Below are positions 26,153 to 34,847 of a stretch of DNA of 52,756 bases, piece by piece. Position numbers and translations under genes: made by a program. The stretch lies in contig SDNP01000022.1 of assembly GCA_004524445.1 (NCBI GenBank), positions 1 to 52,756 on the forward strand, written 5' to 3'. The notes beneath the pieces were generated by a model. That model was not told where the DNA came from. It saw only the letters and a list, made by a program, of their open reading frames with translations, and ran no database searches. The stretch comes from Candidatus Thorarchaeota archaeon (GTDB lineage Archaea; Asgardarchaeota; Thorarchaeia; Thorarchaeales; Thorarchaeaceae). How positions within the stretch are numbered: position 1 is the first letter of the stretch; every line of letters starts with the position of its first letter.

Positions 26153-26587
26153 ATGAGAGATGATATTTGGGTTGATGGCATCTGCTTTCAGAATAGGGAG
26201 TTCTCACCGGGTGGCTGGGCAGTCATTTTGAAAGACGAGGCAGTGGGGTATCAAGAAATCAGTGGAGCGTCGAAGAATACGACTTGGTACCAAATGGAAA
26301 TGATGGCAATTCTGCGTGGCATAAAACTAGCTAGGTCTGTAAGAGAGAAATTAACGAAACTTGTTGTTCATACCGATCACATAGATTCGATACGTTATGT
26401 AGCGGAGAAATATGAAATATCTTCAGAAAGGGAAAAAGGAATCCACCACTATCTGCAAGAGATTGAATGGGCTCAAGGCCCAGTGCAGTTGGAATTTCAT
26501 TTGGTAGACAAACTGGACTCACGAAACCAAAGAGTGACCATGCTCGCAAAGCGAGAAGTAGAAGCCCTAATGAAGACTCTCGCTTGA
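26153..26587 (+). CDS. RNase H-like protein
   Basis: A 144-residue protein with the ribonuclease H fold pattern: an opening strand IWVDGI with D8, a GGWAVIL strand, helix MEMMAILRGIKLA with E49, and strand VVHTDHIDS with D75. These match the first three catalytic acids of RNase HI. The usual fourth acidic residue is not evident. It may cut RNA in RNA-DNA hybrids or act as a non-catalytic relative. I prefer ATG 26153, which has GGTGAT upstream, over the GTG at 26114 that overlaps hypE. Its 3' end overlaps the convergent scpB gene by 21 bases. Confidence 0.72.
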   Translation: MRDDIWVDGICFQNREFSPGGWAVILKDEAVGYQEISGASKNTTWYQMEMMAILRGIKLARSVREKLTKLVVHTDHIDSIRYVAEKYEISSEREKGIHHYLQEIEWAQGPVQLEFHLVDKLDSRNQRVTMLAKREVEALMKTLA

Positions 26588-27118
26588 TTCCTCTCTTTGG
26601 CGCTGCTCTTCTAATATCCGCCTCAACTTGTGTTTCAGCTGAGCCTTCAATCGTACTTTGTCTGGGTCCAGCCCAAAATAGTCTGCAAACAGCTTGGTAG
26701 TTCTAAGAAGTTTGGTTCTTCCCTCTGGTTCTGATCTGATGAACTTCTTTTCTTCGAGGTCTCGTACATGTTCATAGCAGTGTGTGCCACGCTGTGTCAC
26801 GAGATCGGACTGTAAGATGGGCTGCTTCAGCGCTATGAACACAAGAGTCTGAAGGGTCGCAAATGATAACAGTCCACCAGGAATCAGTCTTCCGACACGT
26901 GGAGTGAGCTCCGGTTTCAGCTGCATTACGTATCTGTTTCTAGGAAGGGAAACAACTTCTAGCGCGCCGTCGCGTTTTGAATACTTGTAACCTAAATCCT
27001 CAAGCAGACTCTTGGTTGTGGATGTTGCTTTACTAATGAGGTCTGCAAGTTCCTCAATGGTGAGAGGTCTGCCAGCGGCATATAGCGCCGCTTCTAGTGT
27101 GAGCATATCGTCATCCAT
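26567..27118 (-). CDS. scpB: Chromosome segregation and condensation protein ScpB
   Basis: A winged-helix kleisin-associated subunit of the SMC-ScpAB condensin. The N-terminal EAALYAAGRPLTIEELADL and the central segment TLVFIALKQPILQSDLVTQRG are typical. ATG 27118 follows AGGTGAT; an in-frame GTG at 27127 would leave the ribosome site inside the gene. It lies nine bases after scpA. The C-terminal tail is charged. Confidence 0.92.
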   Translation of the reverse strand: MDDDMLTLEAALYAAGRPLTIEELADLISKATSTTKSLLEDLGYKYSKRDGALEVVSLPRNRYVMQLKPELTPRVGRLIPGGLLSFATLQTLVFIALKQPILQSDLVTQRGTHCYEHVRDLEEKKFIRSEPEGRTKLLRTTKLFADYFGLDPDKVRLKAQLKHKLRRILEEQRQREESSESLH

Positions 27119-27127
27119 TGATATCAC

Positions 27128-27853
27128 CTAAAGGTCAAGTTGGATTGGGTCCTCTTCAATCAAAAGCTCTTCTCTCTCTTCCTCTGGAGGTTCCAAGAGC
27201 TTTACCCAGATACACCCGTTGCTATCATCCCAGATATCTATGAATGCACGAGCATAGAGATGCAACAGCGAGAAGAATGCTCTCACAATCTCCCTTCGTG
27301 TATTATTTAGAATGATATTTGTGAACCTGACGGTTTCTCCAACTTCCATAATTCTCCGTAAATCTTCCAGTACCTCAGCAATGGTTTCCTCTATATTAGC
27401 TCGGGTTGAGTCCATTCTGAATTGTAGAGGTTCTGCCTGTGTCTTTTCTGATCGTTTACTTCTCGGCCGTGAACGCGTTCTTACGCCCTTGCTGAGGACT
27501 TTATCCATAGCAACAAGCAATTCTTGAAGGGTCACCCTCCGATTACTCAGTCTGAATGGCGGGTGAATCATGGGAATTTCTATCTCCTCGTCATCATCCT
27601 CTTCTTCAGGCGGTAGTATTCCAAGCTCAACCAAGTCTCTAGTCTTTTTCATGAATATGACCGAGGCAGAATATAAGGCACTCCCAGAGATTCTAAAATC
27701 GATATCGCCCAATCTCTTCATCTCATCCAGGAATCCACTAACTAGTTTTCCTACATCTACATTCCAAGGCTCTACCTTTTCAAGTTGAAGCACATCAGTT
27801 AGCAAGATGTACGGCGGCGATGCCCAAAATGGGTTTACTGTTTCCTCATTCAT
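27128..27853 (-). CDS. scpA: Segregation and condensation protein ScpA (kleisin)
   Basis: A 241-residue kleisin that bridges the SMC heads. The N-terminal segment (LTDVLQLEKVEPWNVDVGKLV) and the C-terminal winged-helix part (IVRAFFSLLHLYARAF) match the family. The middle is acidic and basic low complexity. Its ATG overlaps the smc stop by four bases (ATGA), so translation is coupled. Transcribed as smc-scpA-scpB. Confidence 0.93.
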   Translation of the reverse strand: MNEETVNPFWASPPYILLTDVLQLEKVEPWNVDVGKLVSGFLDEMKRLGDIDFRISGSALYSASVIFMKKTRDLVELGILPPEEEDDDEEIEIPMIHPPFRLSNRRVTLQELLVAMDKVLSKGVRTRSRPRSKRSEKTQAEPLQFRMDSTRANIEETIAEVLEDLRRIMEVGETVRFTNIILNNTRREIVRAFFSLLHLYARAFIDIWDDSNGCIWVKLLEPPEEEREELLIEEDPIQLDL

Positions 27854-30800
27854 GCTGTTTCTGCTGCCTCCTCCAGGTCAACAGTCACAATCCTAGAAAT
27901 GCCATCTTGATTTGAAACTCCAACTAAGATATCTGCCTTTCTGACAGTCGTATCTCTAAGTGAAACTACAATGAACTGCGATGATTTTGACATCTCTGAA
28001 ATCAACATTGCGACATTATGTGCATTCACGTCATCTAAGGCGGCATCTATCTCATCGAATATATAGAAGCTTGTTGGATTGTACATTTGTATTGCAAAAA
28101 TCAACGCGAGCCCTGTAAGGGTTTTTTCTCCTCCACTCATTGCATCCAGTGTTACCAAGTCCTTTCCACGTGGTTTTGACCTTACCGTTATCCCTCCCAT
28201 CAGTGGATGCTCGGCGTTCTCCAACATCAGAGTCGCTTCACCACCTGGTGATAGCTTTGCAAACACCTTGGAGAAATTGTCCGCGATTTCGTTATACACT
28301 TGGAGGAATTTTCTTGTCTTCTCTGCTTCTATTTCCTCCATGAACGCAAGAATCTCCTTATGTTCTTCTTCTAGCCTCGTCTTTTTCTCCACAATTTCAT
28401 TGTATTTTCGTTTCTCAATGTCATAATCCTCCAATGCTTTGAGATTGACGGCTCCCATGGCTTCTTGTTCTCGCTCAAGTTCCTTGATCTTGTCTTCTAA
28501 TTGCTCTATCTCCCGGTATGTCAATTCTTCCTTGTCTTGGCGCGAATTCAATTCTTTTTCTGCATCCCCAAGGTTCTGAAGTTCCGCGGCAAATGCCACA
28601 ATATCCGATTCAAGTCTTGACTGTTCAGTCTGCAATCTGTAAACTGACTTCTCATTTGAAGTCTGTTCTTCTCGTATCTCTTCTTGTCGAAGGCGTAGGT
28701 TTCTCAATTTCTCCTTCAAATCAAGTTGTTTGACACGTTTGTCTTTTACTGCATCCTCAATCTCTGAACGTTCTTCTCTTAGATTCTCTAGTTCGTTCTC
28801 CTTGGAAGAATACTCTCTCTGCAGTCGTTCTACCTCTTCCTCTAGTCCTGGCAATACCGCCATCAATGATTGGAAACGTAATTCCAGCTCAGCGGATTTA
28901 GGTTCCAACCTCTCTTCCAATGCTACTCGAAGAGATGTCAGTTCCTCGTTCAACACGGATTCTTCTCTTCTGTATTGCTCAAGGACTTCCTTCAAATTCT
29001 TGATATCCTGACTTATCTGAGCTGCATCTGATTTCACTAACGCTTCGTTCGCCTCGTCTCGAAGTAGACGTACGGTTTCTCGGTGTTCAGAAAGCTCTTG
29101 GTCCCTTTCTCGTAACTCCTCGATTTGGTTTTCTAATTCTCGTATTGTTGTTTCTGTAGTTGATATTTTTTCTTGGAGTGCAGTCTGTCGCACTGTTTTC
29201 TCGTCACGGCGTTCTTCCAGACGATTGACTTCAATCTCGGCCCGGTAGTTCTCTCTTGAGATTGTTTCAATTTCTCTCTCGAGATTCTTTCTCTTCTTTC
29301 GAAGGTCTTCCTGCTGAGAGCGAAGGGCATTCAGAATATCTTCCAATCCTTGTAACTTGAGAGCAATCTCGGGGCTCTTATCTTCAACCTGCAATGATAG
29401 TCCAGTGGCCGCTCGTTGATAATAGCCTCCTGTAACGAGACCCGATCTCTCAACCAAGTCGCCATCCAGCGACACTGCTCTCCGACCACTAAAACCTAGT
29501 TGTTTTGCACTCTCGAAATTCTTCGTTACGATCGTATCTGAAAAAACAAACTGAAAAGCCGGCTTCAAATGGTCATCGAAGCTTACTAAATCGATTGCGT
29601 AAGAAACGATGCCATCTCTCTCCGGTAGGTCGCCATGTTCTCTTGTCCTTATTTTATTCAAGGGAATAAATGACGCACGACCTACTCGCTCACGCTTCAG
29701 AATCTCGATACACTTTGATGCTACGTCATCATCTTCCACAACGACATGGGTGAGTCTGCCGCCTCCAGCAATCTCCAACGCTACTGAATAGTCTGGGTCA
29801 ATGGTACCGAGTTCGGCTACTGTTCCATGAATGCCTTGCAGAGCCCCGGAATCTCTCAGTTCAAGGATCCTCGCTACGGCTTTCTTTCGCTTCAAGAATG
29901 CCTCTTCAGCATCTCTTAATGCATCCTGCCTTGCCTGTATTCGAATCAATTCCTCTCTCGTGTCACTTACAATCTTGGCTGTTTCATTGGCCTCAGCGTT
30001 GATATTTCTAAGTCGATTTTTAACCTCGGCAAGTGTTGTAGTCTTTTGTTCATGGAGAGATTCAGCTTCGTTGAGTGATTGCTTCTTTCTCGGAATCAGT
30101 TCATTGAGCTCAATTAACTCGCCTTCTGTCCGTTCTAGGTCTTCTTTTGCATCTCGAAGTTCCTCATAAGCAAGTCCAAGTTCCTTATTATCCGATTTGA
30201 TCGCTGAGCGAACTTCTGAAACTCCCTCGTCTAAAGAACGCATCTGGTTGTTTAGGTCTTGAAGCCGCTGGGTTGTTTCATAGTAGCTTGCCTGCTCCCT
30301 CTCGAAGCGGTCCTCCATTCTTGCAATCTGCATCGATGTACTTTCTATCTCAGTATCCAATTTTTCCTTTTCATTCTGTTTTTCTTCTATGTCTTTCTTT
30401 GTGGATTCTATCTGGGAGTTAATCTGTTGCAGCTCGCTCTCAATTCTATTGGCTTTGCTACGTTCTTCTTTCAGTTTCTCTCTCTCTCTATCCAAATCAT
30501 CTCGCACGTGGTCCACGGCAGCAGAAGCAAGGCCAAACTGCTCCGAAACTCTAGCGGAATCACCCCCCGCAATTCTATCGATTTCACTGTCAATAGTTTC
30601 TATCTCTTCGTCTGTGGCGTTAATTCCTCTCTCTACATCTTTCAGTTCTCTAGAGAGACTTTCCGACTCTTCTGCTCGCTCCGCGAGGGTTTCATTAATC
30701 GTGACCACTCTGTTCTGACTCTTCACAACAGTCCAAGCCAGTCTATCAATCGCAAGTTCCTTGATCTTATCACGGGCTTCATTGTATCTTAGTGCATCCA

Positions 30801-31440
30801 TGCGTTCTATTTCGAGTTTTTCCAACTGCCTTCTGCGTTCTTGAAGCTGGGTTTCTACCTTGCCTAGATTTGATTCGCTTTCAGCCAGTTTTTTCAGCGC
30901 ACGCTCTTTTTGGTCATCATATGCTGAAATTCCTGCAATCTCTTCAATCAGATTGCGTCTCTCTGCAGGACTAACCTTCACCATCTGTGCAATCTCGCCC
31001 TGCAACACTAGATTGTAGCCATTTGGGTCGACGCCGATTGTTCCTAGTACATCAAGCACTGCTGACCTCGTGACAGTCTTACTATTAATACGGCATGTGG
31101 ATGTGCCTGAGTCATCGAGTTCTCGTTCGATAACCACTCTATCCGCATCTACCTGTAGCTTGCGGTCCTTGTTATTGAAATGAAGCTCAACACTGGCTTT
31201 TGTTGCTTTAGGAGGCATGCCGGGCTTTGGAGGTGAATAGAGTAGGTCCGAAAACACAGTGGCTCGCAATGTCTTGGCACTTAGTTGACCTAATACAAAA
31301 AGGATGGCGTCCACGACATTTGATTTCCCAGAACCATTAGGCCCAACAATACAAGTGAATCCTGGGCTAAACTTTATCGTGACGGCGTCTCGGCCAAATG
31401 ACTTGAAGCCTTTGCATACAAGCTTCTCTATGTGGACCAA
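27850..31440 (-). CDS. smc: Chromosome segregation protein SMC
   Basis: A 1196-residue condensin ATPase of normal length. Walker A GPNGSGKS is at residues 33-40. The hinge lies around 510-670, with GIHGTVAELGTID and a Gly-rich segment. Two long coiled-coil arms flank it. Near the C-terminus are the signature MSGGEK (about 1101-1106) and Walker B FYIFDE (about 1125-1130). It starts with TTG. It heads the smc-scpA-scpB operon, an arrangement found in Euryarchaeota and bacteria. The complete set implies SMC-ScpAB condensin in this organism. Confidence 0.97.
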   Translation of the reverse strand: MVHIEKLVCKGFKSFGRDAVTIKFSPGFTCIVGPNGSGKSNVVDAILFVLGQLSAKTLRATVFSDLLYSPPKPGMPPKATKASVELHFNNKDRKLQVDADRVVIERELDDSGTSTCRINSKTVTRSAVLDVLGTIGVDPNGYNLVLQGEIAQMVKVSPAERRNLIEEIAGISAYDDQKERALKKLAESESNLGKVETQLQERRRQLEKLEIERMDALRYNEARDKIKELAIDRLAWTVVKSQNRVVTINETLAERAEESESLSRELKDVERGINATDEEIETIDSEIDRIAGGDSARVSEQFGLASAAVDHVRDDLDREREKLKEERSKANRIESELQQINSQIESTKKDIEEKQNEKEKLDTEIESTSMQIARMEDRFEREQASYYETTQRLQDLNNQMRSLDEGVSEVRSAIKSDNKELGLAYEELRDAKEDLERTEGELIELNELIPRKKQSLNEAESLHEQKTTTLAEVKNRLRNINAEANETAKIVSDTREELIRIQARQDALRDAEEAFLKRKKAVARILELRDSGALQGIHGTVAELGTIDPDYSVALEIAGGGRLTHVVVEDDDVASKCIEILKRERVGRASFIPLNKIRTREHGDLPERDGIVSYAIDLVSFDDHLKPAFQFVFSDTIVTKNFESAKQLGFSGRRAVSLDGDLVERSGLVTGGYYQRAATGLSLQVEDKSPEIALKLQGLEDILNALRSQQEDLRKKRKNLEREIETISRENYRAEIEVNRLEERRDEKTVRQTALQEKISTTETTIRELENQIEELRERDQELSEHRETVRLLRDEANEALVKSDAAQISQDIKNLKEVLEQYRREESVLNEELTSLRVALEERLEPKSAELELRFQSLMAVLPGLEEEVERLQREYSSKENELENLREERSEIEDAVKDKRVKQLDLKEKLRNLRLRQEEIREEQTSNEKSVYRLQTEQSRLESDIVAFAAELQNLGDAEKELNSRQDKEELTYREIEQLEDKIKELEREQEAMGAVNLKALEDYDIEKRKYNEIVEKKTRLEEEHKEILAFMEEIEAEKTRKFLQVYNEIADNFSKVFAKLSPGGEATLMLENAEHPLMGGITVRSKPRGKDLVTLDAMSGGEKTLTGLALIFAIQMYNPTSFYIFDEIDAALDDVNAHNVAMLISEMSKSSQFIVVSLRDTTVRKADILVGVSNQDGISRIVTVDLEEAAETA

Positions 31441-31636
31441 GACTCATTCCCTTCCATTCATTTTTTCTCCATCAAGGTGATGGTATGAAACTAACAATAT
31501 ATCTGGACAATATAGTCTCCTAAATATGGTTGGTAATACGTAGGTATCACTTACATCTTATCTAGGTATATCTTACCAGCATGCGAGTTGCTAAATAAAC
31601 CCAAAAAAACGTACCTCTCGCATACTTTCTCGCTTG

Positions 31637-32002
31637 CTAATCTATTATGGACAATAATGCCCGTTTCAAAGCGATGCGGATTAATCCCATCTGTTCCCTA
31701 GCTCCCTCTCCTGCTATTGCCGCCAAAATCAGTTTAACATCTCCAAAGATAATAATGAATCCATCATCTGCACTAATGCTGACCTCTTTCAACCCGCCTT
31801 TATCAATGGCGTTGGTGAGTTTGGAAGAATCGGATGAAATATTGACGACATGTTCTGCTACTTCTTTATGCTTCACTCCACCGGCAATAGTGTGACCAAA
31901 CACAACATCTCCGTTGGCGTCACAGACAATTATTCCCTCGATATCGGGGTATTCTGACATTGTTTCTGCAACTATATCTTTGATTTTTGTCTTGTCTACC
32001 AT
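31637..32002 (-). CDS. Roadblock/LC7-domain protein
   Basis: A 121-residue single-domain protein of the Roadblock/LC7 (MglB-like) family. It has an initial helix, then strand GIIVCDANGDVVFG, a helix, and the strand pair EVSISADDGFIIIFGDVKLILAAI, ending in a helix. Such proteins form dimers and act as GTPase-activating or scaffolding partners of small Ras-like GTPases. It is divergent from the VWA gene and about 5 kb from the GTPase at 37070. AGGTG precedes its ATG. Confidence 0.85.
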   Translation of the reverse strand: MVDKTKIKDIVAETMSEYPDIEGIIVCDANGDVVFGHTIAGGVKHKEVAEHVVNISSDSSKLTNAIDKGGLKEVSISADDGFIIIFGDVKLILAAIAGEGAREQMGLIRIALKRALLSIID

Positions 32003-32045
32003 GATTATACACCTTAGGAGCTTGTTCTCAATGAGGTGCTACATG

Positions 32046-32092
32046 ATATATATTTTCTATGCTGTTCTTAAATGTACCAAGCTACTTTAAAA
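32046..32092. promoter_or_regulatory. Divergent promoter region between Roadblock and VWA genes
   Basis: A TATA-like run (aaaatatatat, read on the minus strand, 32046-32056) faces the Roadblock gene. A second one (tactttaaaa, 32083-32092) faces the VWA gene about 50 bases upstream of its ATG. Both fit archaeal TBP sites. Confidence 0.4.
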
Positions 32093-32138
32093 CCGAAGAG
32101 CATACATACCGCAGAATATCATTAGGAGTCTGGAATAT

Positions 32139-33770
32139 ATGCCAATGTTGAGAACTAGTTCTAAAGCCTTCCCTGCTTCCAAGAAGGTGATGAGCGATAT
32201 TCCTTATGTTCTTCGGGTTGAATTTGGAAACCTGGCACATGAGGTATCAAAGATTATTGGAAAGCCGATTGTATGCCAAAACTGTGGAGGCTTTCTTGTT
32301 AGTGCCGACCAAATCAAGGAAGATGACAAGGTTGGTAAGCATTTCATATGTAGCTTCTGTTCTACTCTCAATGTGATCGAGGGAGAGATTGTTATAGCTG
32401 GGGACGAAACCGACTTTGTTGTGGAGCCTCCTCCCCAAGACACCGAGACTACTACCACTGAGGGAGCCCCTGTTGGAGGTTCGTTTCTCGCATTGATTGA
32501 TGTTTCTGGTTCCATGGCAGGAGCAAATTTGGCAGCAGTGAAAAGAAGTCTCACCAACTCTATTGACAGTCTAGCTGCCAATGCGCCAAATACATTGTTT
32601 GGTCTGGTTGAATTTGAGAGTAGCGTCAAATGTAGGAATTTAGAAAGTGGGAAAGCTATTGAATTACCGCGAACCGCATTTGCTAGTCTTGATGACATCG
32701 AATCTGCCACTAAGAGGGTTCTTGATGATGTCAAGCTAGTCCGAGTTGGCGAAAACTCAGAACAATTGAAGAAACATGTTACTGCTTTACGCGATCAGGG
32801 TGGAACAGCACTCGGACCTGCCGTAGCCATGGCATCTGTTATAGCAAGGCATCGTGATATTGCAAGAGTTGTTCTCTTAACCGATGGCCTCGCAAATGAA
32901 GGAATTGGCGCGCTTGAGGGTTATCAGGTAACTCCTGCAGATAGCTTCTATCAACAACTTGGCGAGAGATTCAAGGAATTTGGAGCCGCAGTGGATGTGG
33001 TAGGAATCGCCTCGGGTGCTGGTATGGAACTAAAGACTCTGGGCCTGATGCCGGAAGCCACGGGCGGACAGATGTATTATGTGACTCCAAACGAACTGGA
33101 TAGAAGCATCTCTGAACTCGCGGGATCCAGGCTTCTAGGACGTGATGTAGAAGTCAGCTTAATAATGCCTGAAGGAGTGAAAGTAAAAGACGCCTCCGGC
33201 GTTTCGCGCAGCGTGGTTGATGAGATTCTCAAAGGAAAGAAGAGCAAGATTGGTGTTGTGGGTGAGAATCACGAGTTATATTTCGAAGTTGAGCCCGAGG
33301 GCAAAATTGACAGATCCGAGATACCGATTCAGGTACAAGTTGCATACACGGATGAAGAGGGAGCAAGACGAATCCGTTCAGTCACCTCCAAGCTAAAAGT
33401 CACCGAAGAGGCGGCTGAAATCGTCAAGAGTCTTGACCCCACAATAGGAGCAACATTTGTAACCCAGAAGGCTGGTGAGGAGTCCTTCGGTGGCGGAAAT
33501 AGGGGGAGAGAAAGAGGGATCAGCAGGATTGAGAACTTCCGAAAGGCAATTGGCGCCAGGGCCAATCAAGCACCAAAACTTGCCCAAGCGAAATTCAAGA
33601 AGGCAGAACATGCTCTTGCCGCCGAAGAAGAGGAGATGGAACGGGTTCAAGAAATGATGAAGGCTGCTCCAGAAGGGGCTCCCTCGGCCGCGGCGGATGA
33701 GGCATTCACCAAAGGCCTAGCTCAAATGAAACGAAGCTCTAAGCAACTCTTCGATGAGGATGAAGAATAA
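32139..33770 (+). CDS. Zinc-ribbon and von Willebrand factor A domain protein
   Basis: A 543-residue cytoplasmic protein. A zinc ribbon has C46, C49, C71 and C74. The VWA domain starts near residue 116, with an intact MIDAS motif DVSGS at 121-125, a conserved Thr in GGTALGPAV and the Asp in LLTDGLANEG. A beta-rich domain follows (about 330-430), then a charged helical tail with many Glu/Lys. VWA proteins bind partners via a metal ion; several archaeal ones are paired with MoxR ATPases, but none is here. It is divergent from a Roadblock gene and is followed by two more, so it may belong to a Roadblock/GTPase assembly. Confidence 0.82.
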   Translation: MPMLRTSSKAFPASKKVMSDIPYVLRVEFGNLAHEVSKIIGKPIVCQNCGGFLVSADQIKEDDKVGKHFICSFCSTLNVIEGEIVIAGDETDFVVEPPPQDTETTTTEGAPVGGSFLALIDVSGSMAGANLAAVKRSLTNSIDSLAANAPNTLFGLVEFESSVKCRNLESGKAIELPRTAFASLDDIESATKRVLDDVKLVRVGENSEQLKKHVTALRDQGGTALGPAVAMASVIARHRDIARVVLLTDGLANEGIGALEGYQVTPADSFYQQLGERFKEFGAAVDVVGIASGAGMELKTLGLMPEATGGQMYYVTPNELDRSISELAGSRLLGRDVEVSLIMPEGVKVKDASGVSRSVVDEILKGKKSKIGVVGENHELYFEVEPEGKIDRSEIPIQVQVAYTDEEGARRIRSVTSKLKVTEEAAEIVKSLDPTIGATFVTQKAGEESFGGGNRGRERGISRIENFRKAIGARANQAPKLAQAKFKKAEHALAAEEEEMERVQEMMKAAPEGAPSAAADEAFTKGLAQMKRSSKQLFDEDEE

Positions 33771-33941
33771 TTACGTTTGAAGTGGTGAAAAGCTGAGGAT
33801 TTCGTCACTTCTAACCCCATTTTTTGTCATACTAGGGTAATACTAAGATTGTATATATTGCGCAAACTCATAAATGAATGCGGAGATATCTCCACAAGTC
33901 TAAAATACTCAACCGTGGCCTAGAAACTCACAACGGCACAA

Positions 33942-34256
33942 ATGTGGCAGCGGAGATTCTACAGGTTGATTAGTCAGGAAAAGCTGCAAGGGATAATTCG
34001 GCAATTAAAGGCACAAGAGGGTGTCCGTGGAGTTGTTGTAACAAACATGGATGGACTCCCACTAAGCAGTGACTTAGACGCCGAAACAACAGAAAGCGTT
34101 GCTGCTATCATAACGTCCCTTGTAGGAAAAGCATTAGACGCTGTGCGCGAGATGCGAGAGGGTACATTGTCCTTTCTCACCCTCGACACAACAAAGGGCC
34201 AAATAAACATCGCACCGGATGAGAAAGAGGGACTAATACTCGTAGTCCTAAAATAG
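33942..34256 (+). CDS. Roadblock/LC7-domain protein
   Basis: A 104-residue MglB-like protein. The core is visible as a first helix (QGIIRQLKAQEGVRG), strand GVVVTNMDGLPLSS, a helix with SVAAIITSLVGKALDAV, and strands LSFLTLDTTKGQINIAP and GLILVVLK. The gene is nearly leaderless: a TATA-like tctaaaatac lies about 33 bases before the ATG. It is 21 bases upstream of another Roadblock gene in the same direction, so the two probably form a heterodimer or co-expressed pair. Confidence 0.85.
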   Translation: MWQRRFYRLISQEKLQGIIRQLKAQEGVRGVVVTNMDGLPLSSDLDAETTESVAAIITSLVGKALDAVREMREGTLSFLTLDTTKGQINIAPDEKEGLILVVLK

Positions 34257-34277
34257 CGTAAATCAAGAGGTATGAAT

Positions 34278-34742
34278 ATGAGCGATCCAAAGGTCTTCGA
34301 TAAGATCCTCACCGAAATCATAAGGCAAGAGAAGGGTATCAAGAAAGTCATTCTAGTTGACAAAACAGGCTTGACTATCGCCAATGTCAGTAAATTGAGC
34401 TATTATCCGGTAGACGTTGACTCGATTGGTGCCATTGCAAGTGCTGTCTTCTGTGCCAGTGAGGAACAAGGGAATAACCTACAAATTGGCCAGCTTGAGA
34501 TTGTCACATCAGAATTTTCAGAGGGCAAGATCTTCGCCTCCGCATGTGGGAAGGGTGTCCTTTGTGTGGTTTCTGAGGCTGATGTAAACATTGGTATGGT
34601 TCGTCTTGTCATGAAGAAGCAAGGCAAAAAACTTGCAGACGAACTCGATGAATTCCTCTCAGTAGATACCACTAGCCCAACGAAGGATGAGCTTGACGAG
34701 GAAGATCTAAAATCTGCACTAGCCGAGCTAGAGCGAGTCTAA
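34278..34742 (+). CDS. Roadblock/LC7-domain protein with acidic tail
   Basis: A 154-residue protein. Start ATG 34278 is chosen because GAGGT sits six bases upstream; the ATG two codons earlier touches it. The Roadblock core covers about residues 1-125: strand KKVILVDKTGLTIANV, a helix with IGAIASAVFCASEEQG, and strands QLEIVTSEFSEGKIFAS and GVLCVVSEADVNIGMVRL. The last 30 residues are acidic (TKDELDEEDLKSALAELERV), possibly a helix that contacts a partner. It forms a pair with the preceding Roadblock gene. Confidence 0.85.
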   Translation: MSDPKVFDKILTEIIRQEKGIKKVILVDKTGLTIANVSKLSYYPVDVDSIGAIASAVFCASEEQGNNLQIGQLEIVTSEFSEGKIFASACGKGVLCVVSEADVNIGMVRLVMKKQGKKLADELDEFLSVDTTSPTKDELDEEDLKSALAELERV

Positions 34743-34847
34743 GCTCCGTGCGTATTCCTATCATCTTACCCTAACCATAGAAACCGCATGCTAGAATAAT
34801 CCAATATTTTATCTTCTTAGATTCCAAAAGCAATTTGTGCGGGGAAG

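Noticed and set aside
30259..30792. 177-codon plus-strand Phe/Leu-rich frame inside smc
   Set aside because: Antisense shadow of the SMC coiled coil; smc is certain.
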